A stretch of DNA of 64,000 bases from Dehalococcoidia bacterium (lineage in GTDB: Bacteria > Chloroflexota > Dehalococcoidia > Tepidiformales > Tepidiformaceae). The stretch is from NCBI GenBank assembly GCA_020432045.1, contig JAGQHB010000078.1, positions 59,250 to 123,249 on the forward strand, written 5' to 3'. Position numbers and translations under genes: made by a program. Below the pieces are notes generated by a model that was given only the letters and a program-made list of their open reading frames with translations, made no database searches and had not been told where the DNA came from. Shown here one piece after another: positions 34,228-43,631 of this stretch; the stretch's first letter is position 1; each line of letters begins with the position of its first letter.

Positions 34228-37200
34228 ATGGGATCGATTGTCGTGCTCGCTCTGAAGCAGCTGGTTTCTGCGCGCGGCCTCGCCGCCGTGCTGGGGCTCG
34301 GCGTCGTGGTGGCAGGCACGCTGCTGGCCGCGGGGCCGATCTACGCCCGTTCAATGGCAGACCTGGGCCTCACCTACACCATCCAGACCGAGCTGGAAGG
34401 ACGCTCCACCAGCCGGGTGGAGTTTCCGGCAGTGCCGCTTCAATCCACAGAAGGCAAGGCGCTGCAAGAGACAGTCGAGCGCCGGATCGATGAGCGGATC
34501 GGCTGGTTTACGGCTGAGATTCAGCGTGGCACCCGGCTGGGGCGCTTCGCGATCCGGAAGGATACTGAAAGCGAAGCGGCAAAGCGTGCGCCACCGCAGG
34601 GAGAACTCGCCGGCTTCGAAGGCTGGCGCGACCACGTGACCTTGCTGAGCGGCACTTTTCCCGAGCGACGCACGGACACCGTGATCGAGGCAGTCCTGAG
34701 CCAGCCTTCGGCCCGGGCGTCTGGCGTGGCGGTCGGCGACATGCTGACCATGACCCAGGAATTCGATAACTGTGAGCGCGACCTGCCGCCCGAGGGCATC
34801 CCGCCCCCACCCCCACCCTGCCCTATCACGGAGCGCGTGGAGTTCACGTTCCCCGTCCTCATCACCGGGATAGTCGAACCGGCCGATGCGCAAGACCCGT
34901 TCTGGCCCGGGACAGCGAGCCGTTATTTCCTGCCGTACTACCTTCCCATCGAGGGGATTGGCCCGACGGTCGTCCTCCTCACCGGGCGCGACGTGTTGAT
35001 TGAGGATTTTGGATCGCGGTTCCCAAACTATCGCGCGTACGACACCTGGAGCGTCCGCGCGAACCCCGAACAGCTCACACGCACGAACTTCGAACGGGCG
35101 CGAGACGACCTGATCGGGCTCTACGACGAACTGGAACCATACGGCGCATATGCCGTCAGCCCGCTGCGCGACACGCTCATCCGCTACGGACGGTCGGCCG
35201 ACTACCAGCAGGTGCCGCTACTCGTGCTCCTGCTGGAGATCACGGGCATCGCGCTGTTCTACATTGGGCTCGTCGCGACGGTGCTTATTGAGCGGCAATC
35301 AGCAGAGATCGGGCTACTCCGCGGCAGAGGTGCGAGCATCTGGCAGATACTGTTCATATACCTCGTACAGGGGCTGGTGCTCGGCATCCCGGTGCTGATT
35401 TTCGCTCCGTTCCTCGCCGGCGGGGCAACGGCACTGCTCGGACTCACGCCCGTGTTCCGGGATGTGACGGGCGGCGACATGCTCCCGGTGACGATTGTGC
35501 CGTCGGCGTTTGGGGCGGCTGCCGTCGGGATCGCGCTTTCGATGTGTGCGCTGCTCTTGCCCGCGTATATCACCGCTCGCCGCAGCGTCGGCGCACTGCG
35601 CAGGGGCCTTTCCCGGCCGGAGGCATCGTTCTTCCAGCGCTACTTCCTGGACCTGGCACTGGCGGGCGCCGCGGTGCTGCTGTTGGTGGAACTACGGCAG
35701 CGCGGCTCCGTATTCACGCCATCGTCGACGGGCGGCGTGAGCAGCGACCCGCTGTTGCTGGCTTCGCCCGCGTTGGCGCTGCTCGCAGCAGGCGCACTCA
35801 TCCTGCGCTTCTACCCTCTGCTGCTCCGATTCATCGCATGGAGCACCCGTCTTGTGAGTGGACCTTCGGCAGCACTGGCGCTTGTCCAGGTCGTTCGAAA
35901 TGCGGGCCAGTACACGCGCCTCACGCTACTCCTGATGATGGCGGTGGCGGTTGGAACATTCGCGGCCAGCTATACGGCCACGGCTGACAGGTCGTATGAA
36001 GACCGCGCCAACCACGAGGCCGGAGTTGACGTGCGTGCGTTCACTCGCAGCAATTCGCAGCTCAACGGTACCGAGCCGGACCAGTTCGAGGAGCTAGCCG
36101 AAGCACTCCCAGGCGTCACCCGGGCCAGCACGGTCGTGCGAATCCAGGGCGGAATTGCCGCGCCGGGCACCACGATCAACCAGTTCCAGATTCTCGGCGT
36201 CGACCCGGTCGCCGCTGCTGAGATGCTCACCTTCCGCGAGGACCTCGCCGAACGGCCAGTCGACCGCCTGATGCAATCAATTGAGAGTGCGAACACGGTC
36301 GCCGGGCATCAACTTCCGGCGGGGACAACATCTATTGCCGCCTTTGCCCGGACCGACACGGTGCTCGGCGGGCTCACATTGCGGGCCGGCATCGTGAACG
36401 CCAGGGGCGACTACGCACTGGTCGAACTCGGCGACCTGGACAATCTCGACACCCAGTGGCAGGAGGTTCGGGGCGACCTGAAGCTGGTCTCGATCCTCCC
36501 AATTGAGCCGCTGACACTTGTCTCGCTCGTTGTCACGGGAACGTCGACGCGCGCGGGAGGGCCGTCTCTGTTTTTGGACGATGTCTCAGCGACGGGCGGC
36601 GACGGCCGGGCAGTGATCCTCGAGAATTTCGACGGGGCGCCCGCGTGGTCGCGCTTCCCATCGGTCGCGCCCGTGCAAGACGAATTCGAGATGACTACGG
36701 AGCAGCCCCGAAGCGGAACAACTTCCGCGCGCATCGGCGTTCGCGCGAACGTGCAGGACGAGGTTCGCGGCATCTACATGTCCGGCTTCCTCACGCCGCT
36801 TCCCGTCATTGTCAGCGAGTCGTTCCTCGCCGCATCTGGTGCGACAACGGGATCGACCGTCCTGCTTCGTGCGGGTGGCGTCCTCGTGCCCACGGTAGTC
36901 CGTGCAACTTTCGAGCTCTTTCCCACCACCGTGAGTCACGACGGTCCGGTAGTAGTCTTTGACCGGGACCGGCTCCTCTACTGGTTGGACGTGGGCGATC
37001 CGGGATATTCCCTGAGCACGGAGCCTTCTGAAATCTGGCTGTCGGTCGCGGAGGGCGCGGACCTTGGACCTCTCGAAGAGGCCCTGGGCCGCGATCCGTT
37101 CCGGCTCGACCAGTTTGTATCGCGACAGCAGGCTCTTGACGCGGCGACACGGAACCCGCTCATCGCAGCAAGCGGTAGCGGCATCTTGCTGGCCGCCTTC

Positions 37201-37590
37201 GTGGCTGTAATGGGTCTCGTCGCGGCAGCGTTGCTGACATCCTTGCTCGCGGCCGTCCGTCGCAGAAGAGTCGAATTCGCGGTGGTCCAGGCAATTGGGC
37301 TTACGAAGCGACAGCTTCTGGCGATGCTGGCACTTGAATACGCGGTGGTGTTCGCCATGGGGATCGGAGCAGGCGTCGTCATGGGGATGTTCGTCAGCGA
37401 CCAGATGCTCTCATTCCTTGACGTGACGGAAACGGGAGACCGGATCGAGCCGTCGTTCATCCTTCAGACGCAGTGGCTAATCGTGGGCCTGGGGGTGGGA
37501 CTTGTCGCAGCCGTGTTCTCGGCCGCGCTATGGTTGGCATCCCGATCGGTCGGTCGCGGCACAGAAGCGGCCGCGTTGCGAACCGAGTAA
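34228..37590 (+). CDS. Large FtsX-type ABC transporter permease, paralogue of the divergent gene
   Basis: 1120 residues with the same architecture as the permease encoded on the opposite strand: N-terminal anchor, periplasmic domain, FtsX helices (ITGIALFYIGLVATVLIERQSAEIGLLRGRGAS split in two segments), second periplasmic domain and a C-terminal FtsX block. The matching motifs (GEIALLKSRGAG in the first, AEIGLLRGRGAS here) show common ancestry. No ATPase gene follows it; the next gene is convergent. It most likely forms a heterodimer with the divergent permease and shares its two ATPases. The 97-bp gap between the two permease genes must hold both promoters. Confidence 0.92.
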   Translation: MGSIVVLALKQLVSARGLAAVLGLGVVVAGTLLAAGPIYARSMADLGLTYTIQTELEGRSTSRVEFPAVPLQSTEGKALQETVERRIDERIGWFTAEIQRGTRLGRFAIRKDTESEAAKRAPPQGELAGFEGWRDHVTLLSGTFPERRTDTVIEAVLSQPSARASGVAVGDMLTMTQEFDNCERDLPPEGIPPPPPPCPITERVEFTFPVLITGIVEPADAQDPFWPGTASRYFLPYYLPIEGIGPTVVLLTGRDVLIEDFGSRFPNYRAYDTWSVRANPEQLTRTNFERARDDLIGLYDELEPYGAYAVSPLRDTLIRYGRSADYQQVPLLVLLLEITGIALFYIGLVATVLIERQSAEIGLLRGRGASIWQILFIYLVQGLVLGIPVLIFAPFLAGGATALLGLTPVFRDVTGGDMLPVTIVPSAFGAAAVGIALSMCALLLPAYITARRSVGALRRGLSRPEASFFQRYFLDLALAGAAVLLLVELRQRGSVFTPSSTGGVSSDPLLLASPALALLAAGALILRFYPLLLRFIAWSTRLVSGPSAALALVQVVRNAGQYTRLTLLLMMAVAVGTFAASYTATADRSYEDRANHEAGVDVRAFTRSNSQLNGTEPDQFEELAEALPGVTRASTVVRIQGGIAAPGTTINQFQILGVDPVAAAEMLTFREDLAERPVDRLMQSIESANTVAGHQLPAGTTSIAAFARTDTVLGGLTLRAGIVNARGDYALVELGDLDNLDTQWQEVRGDLKLVSILPIEPLTLVSLVVTGTSTRAGGPSLFLDDVSATGGDGRAVILENFDGAPAWSRFPSVAPVQDEFEMTTEQPRSGTTSARIGVRANVQDEVRGIYMSGFLTPLPVIVSESFLAASGATTGSTVLLRAGGVLVPTVVRATFELFPTTVSHDGPVVVFDRDRLLYWLDVGDPGYSLSTEPSEIWLSVAEGADLGPLEEALGRDPFRLDQFVSRQQALDAATRNPLIAASGSGILLAAFVAVMGLVAAALLTSLLAAVRRRRVEFAVVQAIGLTKRQLLAMLALEYAVVFAMGIGAGVVMGMFVSDQMLSFLDVTETGDRIEPSFILQTQWLIVGLGVGLVAAVFSAALWLASRSVGRGTEAAALRTE

Positions 37591-37599
37591 GTGCACCGG

Positions 37600-38859
37600 C
37601 TAGGTGGTCTCGGCGGCCGCACCTCGTTCCAGGAGTGCTTCTATTGCCCCTGGCCCAAGGCCCGCCTCCGCGAGAAGGATGCGTGTATGTTCGCCCAGCC
37701 GGGGCGACGCGGGCCCAGTCGTGAGCGGCGACACTGAGAATCGTACAGGCGGTGCGACCACTGTGTGTCCACCAAGCAGGGAGTGTTCCAGACGCTCGAC
37801 GAAGCCGTTGGCGAGGACCTGCGGGTCGTCGAGCATCTCTTCGCGCAGCCGCATAGGTGCTGCCGGAATGCCGATCCGCCCAAACTCATCCAGCCAATGC
37901 GCTACCGGTGCGCTGCGCAACGACGATTCGACCGCGGCCACCGTCGCTTCGACATGCGCGCGGGCATCCTCGGGTTGCCACCCGGGTTCGGTGACCCATG
38001 GGTCTTCGATGCCGAGCAGCGCAATCATTTTCAACCGGAGCGGCTGGGAGAGGGCGGCGACGGCAAGCGCCCCGTCGGCGGCGCGGAGAATGCCGTAGTA
38101 GGCACGCGACACCACAAAAGGCGACCGGGCGAGCCGTTCTTCGAGTATGTCCGCCCACGTCTGCCCTACAACAAAGGCTCGACGGAGGTATTCCACGAAC
38201 GCTGGCCGCCACTCGTCGATAACGTCGATATGATTCACAGCGTTGTTCTGCAGGACAAGCGCAGCCTGGAGCAAGGAGACATCGAGACGTTGCCCCGCAC
38301 CAGTGCGCTCACGGTGGTAGAGCGCCGTCGAGACGCCCCACGCGAGGAGCAGACCGGCGGCGTAGTCAATGATCGGCGCCTCTGGGAGCACGGGCCCATG
38401 CTCGGTAAGGGCCGCCATTCCGGAGTAGGCGGCGAGGACAACGTCCATGCCTGGAGCGCCCGCCATGGGGCCTTTTAGGCCGTAGGCGGTGTTCTCCGCG
38501 TAGATGAGCCGGGGGTTCTCCCGGGATAGCGTGGCATAATCAAGGCCCAGGGCTTCAGCACGGCCGGGCCGGAAGTTGGCCACGACGATGTCGGCGGTCG
38601 CGGCAAGCACCCGGACTGCGCCCAGTGCTTCGAGGTCGCCCAGATCGACCGCGATTGAACGCTTGCCCCGGTTCTTGTTCAGAAACTGACGGCCCTCGCC
38701 GGGGATGATGGGGCCATTACGCCTCGTCTCATCACCGGTGACATCCTCCACTTTGATGACGTCCGCGCCGCCATCGGCCAGCAATTGCCCACAGTATGGC
38801 GCGGCAATGAAGCGTCCGAATTCGACGACGCGGAGGCCAGAAAACGGCCCATCAGCCAC
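37600..38859 (-). CDS. Class III (CaiB/BaiF) acyl-CoA transferase
   Basis: 419 residues from the GTG at 38859, giving MADGPFSGLRVVEFGRFIAA. Longer readings would overlap the acyl-CoA dehydrogenase in unrelated sequence. Class III motifs: GQLLADGGADVIKVED, FLNKNRGKRSIAVDL, GLDYATLSRENPRLIY, and catalytic Asp139 in GAPGMDVVLAAYSG. The family moves CoA between carboxylic acids through an enzyme-aspartyl anhydride. The acyl specificity is not readable. The start lies inside the 3' end of the acyl-CoA dehydrogenase gene (8-bp overlap), so the pair is translationally coupled and probably acts in one degradation route. Confidence 0.92.
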   Translation of the reverse strand: MADGPFSGLRVVEFGRFIAAPYCGQLLADGGADVIKVEDVTGDETRRNGPIIPGEGRQFLNKNRGKRSIAVDLGDLEALGAVRVLAATADIVVANFRPGRAEALGLDYATLSRENPRLIYAENTAYGLKGPMAGAPGMDVVLAAYSGMAALTEHGPVLPEAPIIDYAAGLLLAWGVSTALYHRERTGAGQRLDVSLLQAALVLQNNAVNHIDVIDEWRPAFVEYLRRAFVVGQTWADILEERLARSPFVVSRAYYGILRAADGALAVAALSQPLRLKMIALLGIEDPWVTEPGWQPEDARAHVEATVAAVESSLRSAPVAHWLDEFGRIGIPAAPMRLREEMLDDPQVLANGFVERLEHSLLGGHTVVAPPVRFSVSPLTTGPASPRLGEHTRILLAEAGLGPGAIEALLERGAAAETT

Positions 38860-39997
38860 GAGGCAGCCCAAGCCCGCGCGTAGCGATGATGTTCCGCATG
38901 ATTTCGCTGGTGCCCTGCCCGGCAGTGGCCGGGATGGCTGCAACGTGCCGGCTGCCCCAGCCGGAATCCCACGGACCATCGCGAACCACAAGCGCCGCGG
39001 GACCGAGCGCATTCACGACCAACGAGCAGATGCGCTGCGTTGTTTCGCTGGCAAGAAGCTTGATGATCGAGACTTCGTAGTTGGGTGACGCACCTGACGA
39101 ACGAAGCCAGGCGACGCGGTAGGACAAAAGCCTTGCAACGTTGACCGTGATGGCGAGGTCCGCGAGGCCCATGCGCGCCGCCTCAGAGGTTACGCCGGCC
39201 CCTCGGAACGAGCGGGCCGCCGCATCGAGCAATCGGCGAAGATTGCCGATGTGCGCGCCGCCCGACCGCTCGAGGTCCATCGTAAAGGCGTTGATGTACC
39301 AGCCGCGGTTCTGTTCGCCGACGAGGTTGTCGACCGGGACGCGGACATCGGTGAAGAAGATCTTATTGAAGTGGTGCCGTCCAAGGGGGTCGACCAGCGG
39401 CTGAATGTCGACGCCGGGCGAGTTGAGCGGGACGACGACCATCGAGATCCCGCGATGCTTCGGTGCTTGCGGGTCCGTGCGCACGACGGTCCAGAGGTAG
39501 TCCGAGTAGTGTGCCCCGGAGGTATATTTCTTTTCGCCGTTGAGGACGAATTCGTCGCCATCCCGCACCGCCCGGGCTTCGACGCCCGCGAGGTCGGAGC
39601 CGGCGTTCGGTTCGGACAAGCCCATGGCGAATGAAATTTCACCGCGACTCACTCCCGGGAGGAAGCGAGCCTTCTGCTCTTCGGTGCCGAACGCCATGAT
39701 CGACGGCCCAACCTGCTGGATCGCGCGGCGATGTTGTTCCTGGGGCACACCAGCGTAGGCCATCTCCTCCATATAGATCGCCTGTTCGACGAGGCCCTTG
39801 TCGCGGCCGCCGTAGGCCTCCGGCCATGCGATCCCGAGGAGTCCGCGTTCGGCTGCGGCGCGGCTGAAGCTCGGGGACCATTCCGGGAGTTCCGTGGATT
39901 CATGGTGCGCCCAGAATTGCGGCGTTAACGTTTCGCCAAGGAACGTGGAGACCTCGTTCCGAAAATCGTCCTGTTCTGGAGTGAAGCTGAATCGCAT
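38852..39997 (-). CDS. Acyl-CoA dehydrogenase
   Basis: 381 residues, the standard length. Three-part ACAD pattern: an N-terminal helical domain (MRFSFTPEQDDFRNEV), a middle beta domain with FAMGLSEPNAGSDLAGVEARA and the substrate strand NGEKKYTSGAHYSDY, and a C-terminal FAD-binding helical domain ending in GTSEIMRNIIATRGLGLPRG. It oxidises an acyl-CoA at C2-C3 and passes electrons to ETF; the chain length or branching is unknown. A GAAAGGA ribosome-binding site lies 7 nt before the ATG. It is coupled to the CoA-transferase gene, which supplies or exchanges the acyl-CoA. Confidence 0.95.
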   Translation of the reverse strand: MRFSFTPEQDDFRNEVSTFLGETLTPQFWAHHESTELPEWSPSFSRAAAERGLLGIAWPEAYGGRDKGLVEQAIYMEEMAYAGVPQEQHRRAIQQVGPSIMAFGTEEQKARFLPGVSRGEISFAMGLSEPNAGSDLAGVEARAVRDGDEFVLNGEKKYTSGAHYSDYLWTVVRTDPQAPKHRGISMVVVPLNSPGVDIQPLVDPLGRHHFNKIFFTDVRVPVDNLVGEQNRGWYINAFTMDLERSGGAHIGNLRRLLDAAARSFRGAGVTSEAARMGLADLAITVNVARLLSYRVAWLRSSGASPNYEVSIIKLLASETTQRICSLVVNALGPAALVVRDGPWDSGWGSRHVAAIPATAGQGTSEIMRNIIATRGLGLPRG

Positions 39998-40053
39998 CTG
40001 CGAATCCTTTCAGGAGTTCGGCCGGACCACGCCTGCAATCCCTCAGGCACGTC

Positions 40054-40746
40054 CTAGCCAACGATGACGGGAAGCCACAGGAGTGCGCCGGGCATATCAC
40101 TGTCGAACTCGCCCGCGATCTGGTCCCCTTCACGCATGTCGGTGATCGACGCGGGTTCGATGCGATAGAGCCGCGCCGGCGCTTCGAGGCCCGTGGTGAC
40201 GCGGATCTCGCCGGTTGGTCCGACGATCGTAATCACATTGTCTTCAACACGGAGGACTGGCCCGCCAAGGATTGGCCGCGCCCGCGGGTCCCGCAACGGC
40301 TCGTGCCCCGCGAACCCTGCCGGAGAACGGGCAACACCAGCGTCCCCGGGTGTGACGGCCCCGGGAAGGATTACGAGACTCAGAATCGAGAAGTTCTTCA
40401 CATCATTCGGTACACCGACGACAGTAAGCCAGTCCCCGGGCACGACATCGGCAAGAGCAATCGGCTGGAGCCGCTCGATGGCGGCAGCGGCGGGGACGTT
40501 GAGTTCCTGTTCCGACGTCCCGGCCCTCGTCTGACGGACGATTACCAGTCGCGCGCCGTCGATAAGCTTGATGTCAGCGGCAGAGACCGGTACGGAGGGG
40601 GGCGACTGAAACGGCGGTGCTTCCGGCGGGACATCGCCGGCGCCGACCGACTGTGAGAGCAGGACGATCCCGCCGAGCACGGCAAGCAACAGCACGCCCC
40701 CGGCGAGAGGACCCCACGCCCCGCGTAGCATCGAGACGTACTGCAC
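40054..40746 (-). CDS. Hypothetical membrane-anchored protein
   Basis: 230 residues, no family recognised. One N-terminal transmembrane segment (GPLAGGVLLLAVLGGIVLLS) is followed by a Pro-rich linker and a mostly beta extracytoplasmic domain. Two strands mention duplicated themes: LADVVPGDWLTVVGVPNDVK and ITDMREGDQIAGEFDSD. Both resemble the OB-like repeats of DUF5666-type proteins, which often come in copies. The GTG start at 40746 has TATGAT (40753-40758) exactly 6 nt upstream and no ribosome-binding site, so it is probably leaderless. It lies just upstream of, and on the same strand as, the acyl-CoA dehydrogenase. Confidence 0.6.
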   Translation of the reverse strand: MQYVSMLRGAWGPLAGGVLLLAVLGGIVLLSQSVGAGDVPPEAPPFQSPPSVPVSAADIKLIDGARLVIVRQTRAGTSEQELNVPAAAAIERLQPIALADVVPGDWLTVVGVPNDVKNFSILSLVILPGAVTPGDAGVARSPAGFAGHEPLRDPRARPILGGPVLRVEDNVITIVGPTGEIRVTTGLEAPARLYRIEPASITDMREGDQIAGEFDSDMPGALLWLPVIVG

Positions 40747-40839
40747 GCGCGCATCATAGCGGGGAGGCGGCCGATGGGATTCCCAGGGGGCCTAGCGTAG
40801 GATGGGTGCACGCCGGCCAAGCGCCGGGCGGAGGTCGCA

Positions 40840-42444
40840 ATGAGCCGGAGAAGCTACTGGGGATGGGGGCTGGAGTCCGACGAACCCACCGAAGAACAGC
40901 GCATCCAGGCGGCCGAGCGGCAATCGCTGCGTTTCGGGCGCACGCTTGAAGTCCCGCCGAGGCCCGATCTGGACAGCGTGGAAATGCGGGCGCCGCGCAT
41001 GCGGGCACCGGCAACGCTGGCTCACCTGCTCACGGACGACAAGCACGAACGGGCCTCCCACAGTTATGGGAAGTCGTTCCGCGACAAGTTGCGGGCGTTT
41101 CGTGGCCAATTCCCCAACCCACCAGACCTGGTCGCCCTCCCCAAATCGGAAGACGACGTCCGCGCCGTACTCGAATGGTGTGATGGGCAGGGGTATGTCG
41201 CCATTCCTTACGGCGGCGGTTCGTCCGTGGTCGGTGGCGTCGAGCCTCCCGGTGCATCGAAAGGGATCGTGACACTCGACCTCCGGGAGATGAACCAGGT
41301 CATGGAAGTGGACCCCATCTCACGCGCCGCTCGCATCCAGGCAGGCGTGCTCGGGCCCGACCTCGAAACACAGCTCCGCCCACACGGATTCACACTGCGC
41401 CACTATCCCCAGAGCTTCGAGTGGTCGACCCTTGGTGGCTGGATCGTCACGCGTTCGGGCGGGCACTACGCGACGAACGGGACGCACATCGACGACTTCG
41501 TGGAATCAGTGCGGATGCTGACGCCCCGTGGCCCATGGGAGTCCCGGCGGCTCCCCGGCAGCGGCGCCGGGCCGAGTCCAGACAGGATGATCCTTGGAAG
41601 CGAGGGCATCCTCGGCGTGGTCACAGAGGCGTGGATGCGGATCCAGGGGCGCCCGGTGTTCCGAGGTTCGGCAAGCGTCACCTTCGCAACCTGGGAGGCG
41701 GCGGCCCTCGCCTGCAAGGCAGTCGTGCAGGCAAAGCTGTGGCCGGCGAACGCGCGCATCCTCGATCCCGTGGAAGCCGGCAACTCTGCCGGACTCGACG
41801 GCACACATGCGATCCTCATTCTTGGCTTCGAATCCGCCGATGTCCCGGTCGGCCACCTCCTGCAGCAGGCGATGGACCTGGCGAAAGAAGCAGGCGGCAC
41901 AATCGACGAAGCGAGTGTCCGGGTCGTCGATAACCCGGTGGAAACCACGGACGCCGGCCGCCAGGGCGCGGTGGGCGAGTGGCGAAATTCGTTCATCCGC
42001 GGGCCTTACAACGGGAACATGACGATGGGCCTGGGCATGGTTGGAGACACGTTCGAGACATCAATCACATGGGATCGCTGGCCAGACTTCGACCGCAACG
42101 TACGTGCTGCCATGACCGAAGCGCTCCAGCGCGTCTGCGGTGGCGGCACGCTCTCGTGCCGGTTCACGCATGTCTATCCCGACGGGCCTGCGCCGTACTA
42201 CACGTTCTCGGGACTGGGGAAGCCGGGAGGCGAATTCGAGATGTGGGCGCAGCTGAAAAAGGCAGCCTCCGATGCCGTGATGGCCAACGGCGGCACGATT
42301 ACGCACCATCACGCGGTGGGTCGCGACCACCGGCCGTGGTACGACATCCAGCGCCCGGATGTGTTCGCGGAGGCACTGCGCGCGGCGAAGAAGGCCGTCG
42401 ATCCGAACGGGGTCTTGAATCCTGGGGTGCTCATCGACCCGTAA
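40840..42444 (+). CDS. FAD-binding oxidase, alkyl-DHAP synthase-like
   Basis: 534 residues. The opening SRRSYWGWGLESDEPT and the FAD-binding (PCMH) domain IPYGGGSSVVGGVEPPG, YPQSFEWSTLGGWIVTRSGG and MILGSEGILGVVTEAWMRI match alkyldihydroxyacetonephosphate synthase (AGPS) and related FAD-linked oxidases. C-terminal GGTITHHHAVGRDHRPW carries the His cluster typical of AGPS. AGPS makes ether lipid precursors; many bacterial homologues instead oxidise 2-hydroxy acids such as glycolate or lactate. No other ether-lipid gene is nearby, so the substrate stays open. A TAGGAT -10 box (40798-40803) and a GGAGG site lie upstream. Confidence 0.87.
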   Translation: MSRRSYWGWGLESDEPTEEQRIQAAERQSLRFGRTLEVPPRPDLDSVEMRAPRMRAPATLAHLLTDDKHERASHSYGKSFRDKLRAFRGQFPNPPDLVALPKSEDDVRAVLEWCDGQGYVAIPYGGGSSVVGGVEPPGASKGIVTLDLREMNQVMEVDPISRAARIQAGVLGPDLETQLRPHGFTLRHYPQSFEWSTLGGWIVTRSGGHYATNGTHIDDFVESVRMLTPRGPWESRRLPGSGAGPSPDRMILGSEGILGVVTEAWMRIQGRPVFRGSASVTFATWEAAALACKAVVQAKLWPANARILDPVEAGNSAGLDGTHAILILGFESADVPVGHLLQQAMDLAKEAGGTIDEASVRVVDNPVETTDAGRQGAVGEWRNSFIRGPYNGNMTMGLGMVGDTFETSITWDRWPDFDRNVRAAMTEALQRVCGGGTLSCRFTHVYPDGPAPYYTFSGLGKPGGEFEMWAQLKKAASDAVMANGGTITHHHAVGRDHRPWYDIQRPDVFAEALRAAKKAVDPNGVLNPGVLIDP

Positions 42445-42462
42445 ACGGCCACGGAGGACACC

Positions 42463-42843
42463 TTGGCGACTGGAAGGATCAGCTGGACGGACCTCACCGT
42501 TGCGGATGCGACCAGCATCCGGGACTTCTATTCGGCGGTCGTTGGATGGCGTTCGGAAGACGTGGACATGGGGGGCTACACCGATTTCGGTATGGTCCCT
42601 TCCGGCGAAGCTGATGCTGTGGCTGGTATCTGCCATGCACGTGGCCAGAACGCCGAGATCCCGCCCGTGTGGCTCGTGTACATCAGCGTGGAGAACCTGG
42701 TGGCGAGTCTCGACGAGGCGACAAAGCTCGGTGCCACCGTCATCGACGGACCTCGCATGGCGGAAGAGGGCGGCGGCTTCGCGGTCATCCGCGACCCCGC
42801 GGGAGCGGTTTGTGCGCTCTACCAGGAAGCGCCGGGCCGTTAG
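42463..42843 (+). CDS. VOC (glyoxalase-like) family protein
   Basis: 126 residues with a TTG start preceded by GGAGGA. Two beta-alpha-beta-beta-beta modules are visible: ISWTDLTVADATSIRDFYSA opening the first, VYISVENLVASLDEATKLG opening the second. It ends in GGFAVIRDPAGAVCALYQ, the usual close of the fold. Metal ligands are not certain, and the family covers lyases, dioxygenases and resistance proteins, so no activity is proposed. It begins 18 bp after the FAD oxidase stop and is probably in the same unit. Confidence 0.85.
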   Translation: MATGRISWTDLTVADATSIRDFYSAVVGWRSEDVDMGGYTDFGMVPSGEADAVAGICHARGQNAEIPPVWLVYISVENLVASLDEATKLGATVIDGPRMAEEGGGFAVIRDPAGAVCALYQEAPGR

Positions 42844-42879
42844 CTTCTTGGCGGCAGGGAACGCGATCACGCTGGCTGA

Positions 42880-43599
42880 TCAAACTTCGACGAAAACCTC
42901 GTCCCCTTCGTTCACGGTGCCGGGCGTTAGGACCGAGCCGTATACGCCGGCGTAGGCTTCGTTTTCGCGAGCAACGGCAGCGAGCACCGGAGTGACCGGA
43001 GCCCCTCCATGTGGCGCGAGCGTGATCATGGCGCAGCGCTTATCTTTCTCCGTGATCGCAACACGGGCACCATCGCCTAAACGAAGCACCTTTCCGACCC
43101 ATTCGTTTTCCTGAAATGGCCTGTTGCCACCCGTTTCTACATAGAAGTTCATACGGAAACGCCCTGGTTCCGGGGGGGTCTGGCTCAGCTCCGCGATGCC
43201 ATTGACCGTCGCATTCGTCATGAAAGTGATCGCGGCGACATCAAAACTGCCCCGATAATTGGGGAGGAAGTAAATCTCGCGGCCAGACTCGCGTTCGAGT
43301 TCGGATTTCAGCTCATCGCTGCCGACGGCGAAGCGTCCGCCTGACGGTGTCCGGACGAAGAGTGAGGGCCTACCGCCATCGCCGGTTTCCCATTCGGGCC
43401 GATACTGGAGGATAGCGGCCATCTCGCGGCCAGTGAGCCAGGGGAACGGGCTGCGAGAGGTGGCCTGCACGTATGCAAACATGCGGTCGGCCGAAATGCC
43501 CTGGAGGGTGACCTCGGCGGAAGCGAGGCGTTCGCCGCCCATAGACTTCACGGGATAGCGCCAGGCGGAGGAAACGGTGCCAATTCGATTGAGTGCCAT
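42880..43599 (-). CDS. MOSC-domain protein
   Basis: 239 residues from the ATG at 43599 (MALNRIGTVSSAWRYPVKSMGG). TAGGAT (43607-43612) lies 7 nt upstream with no ribosome-binding site, a leaderless layout; a start three codons earlier is inside this element. An N-terminal MOSC beta-barrel (SSAWRYPVKSMGGERL) precedes the MOSC domain with GRFRMNFYVETG and ITEKDKRCAMITL, whose Cys corresponds to the conserved sulfur/molybdenum-carrying cysteine. MOSC proteins relate to the C-terminal domain of Moco sulfurase and to mARC-like reductases. A link to the molybdate uptake genes at the right end of the window is possible, not shown. Confidence 0.88.
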   Translation of the reverse strand: MALNRIGTVSSAWRYPVKSMGGERLASAEVTLQGISADRMFAYVQATSRSPFPWLTGREMAAILQYRPEWETGDGGRPSLFVRTPSGGRFAVGSDELKSELERESGREIYFLPNYRGSFDVAAITFMTNATVNGIAELSQTPPEPGRFRMNFYVETGGNRPFQENEWVGKVLRLGDGARVAITEKDKRCAMITLAPHGGAPVTPVLAAVARENEAYAGVYGSVLTPGTVNEGDEVFVEV

Positions 43600-43631
43600 G
43601 CCGGTCATCCTACGCCGGCCTGCACAGCCCG

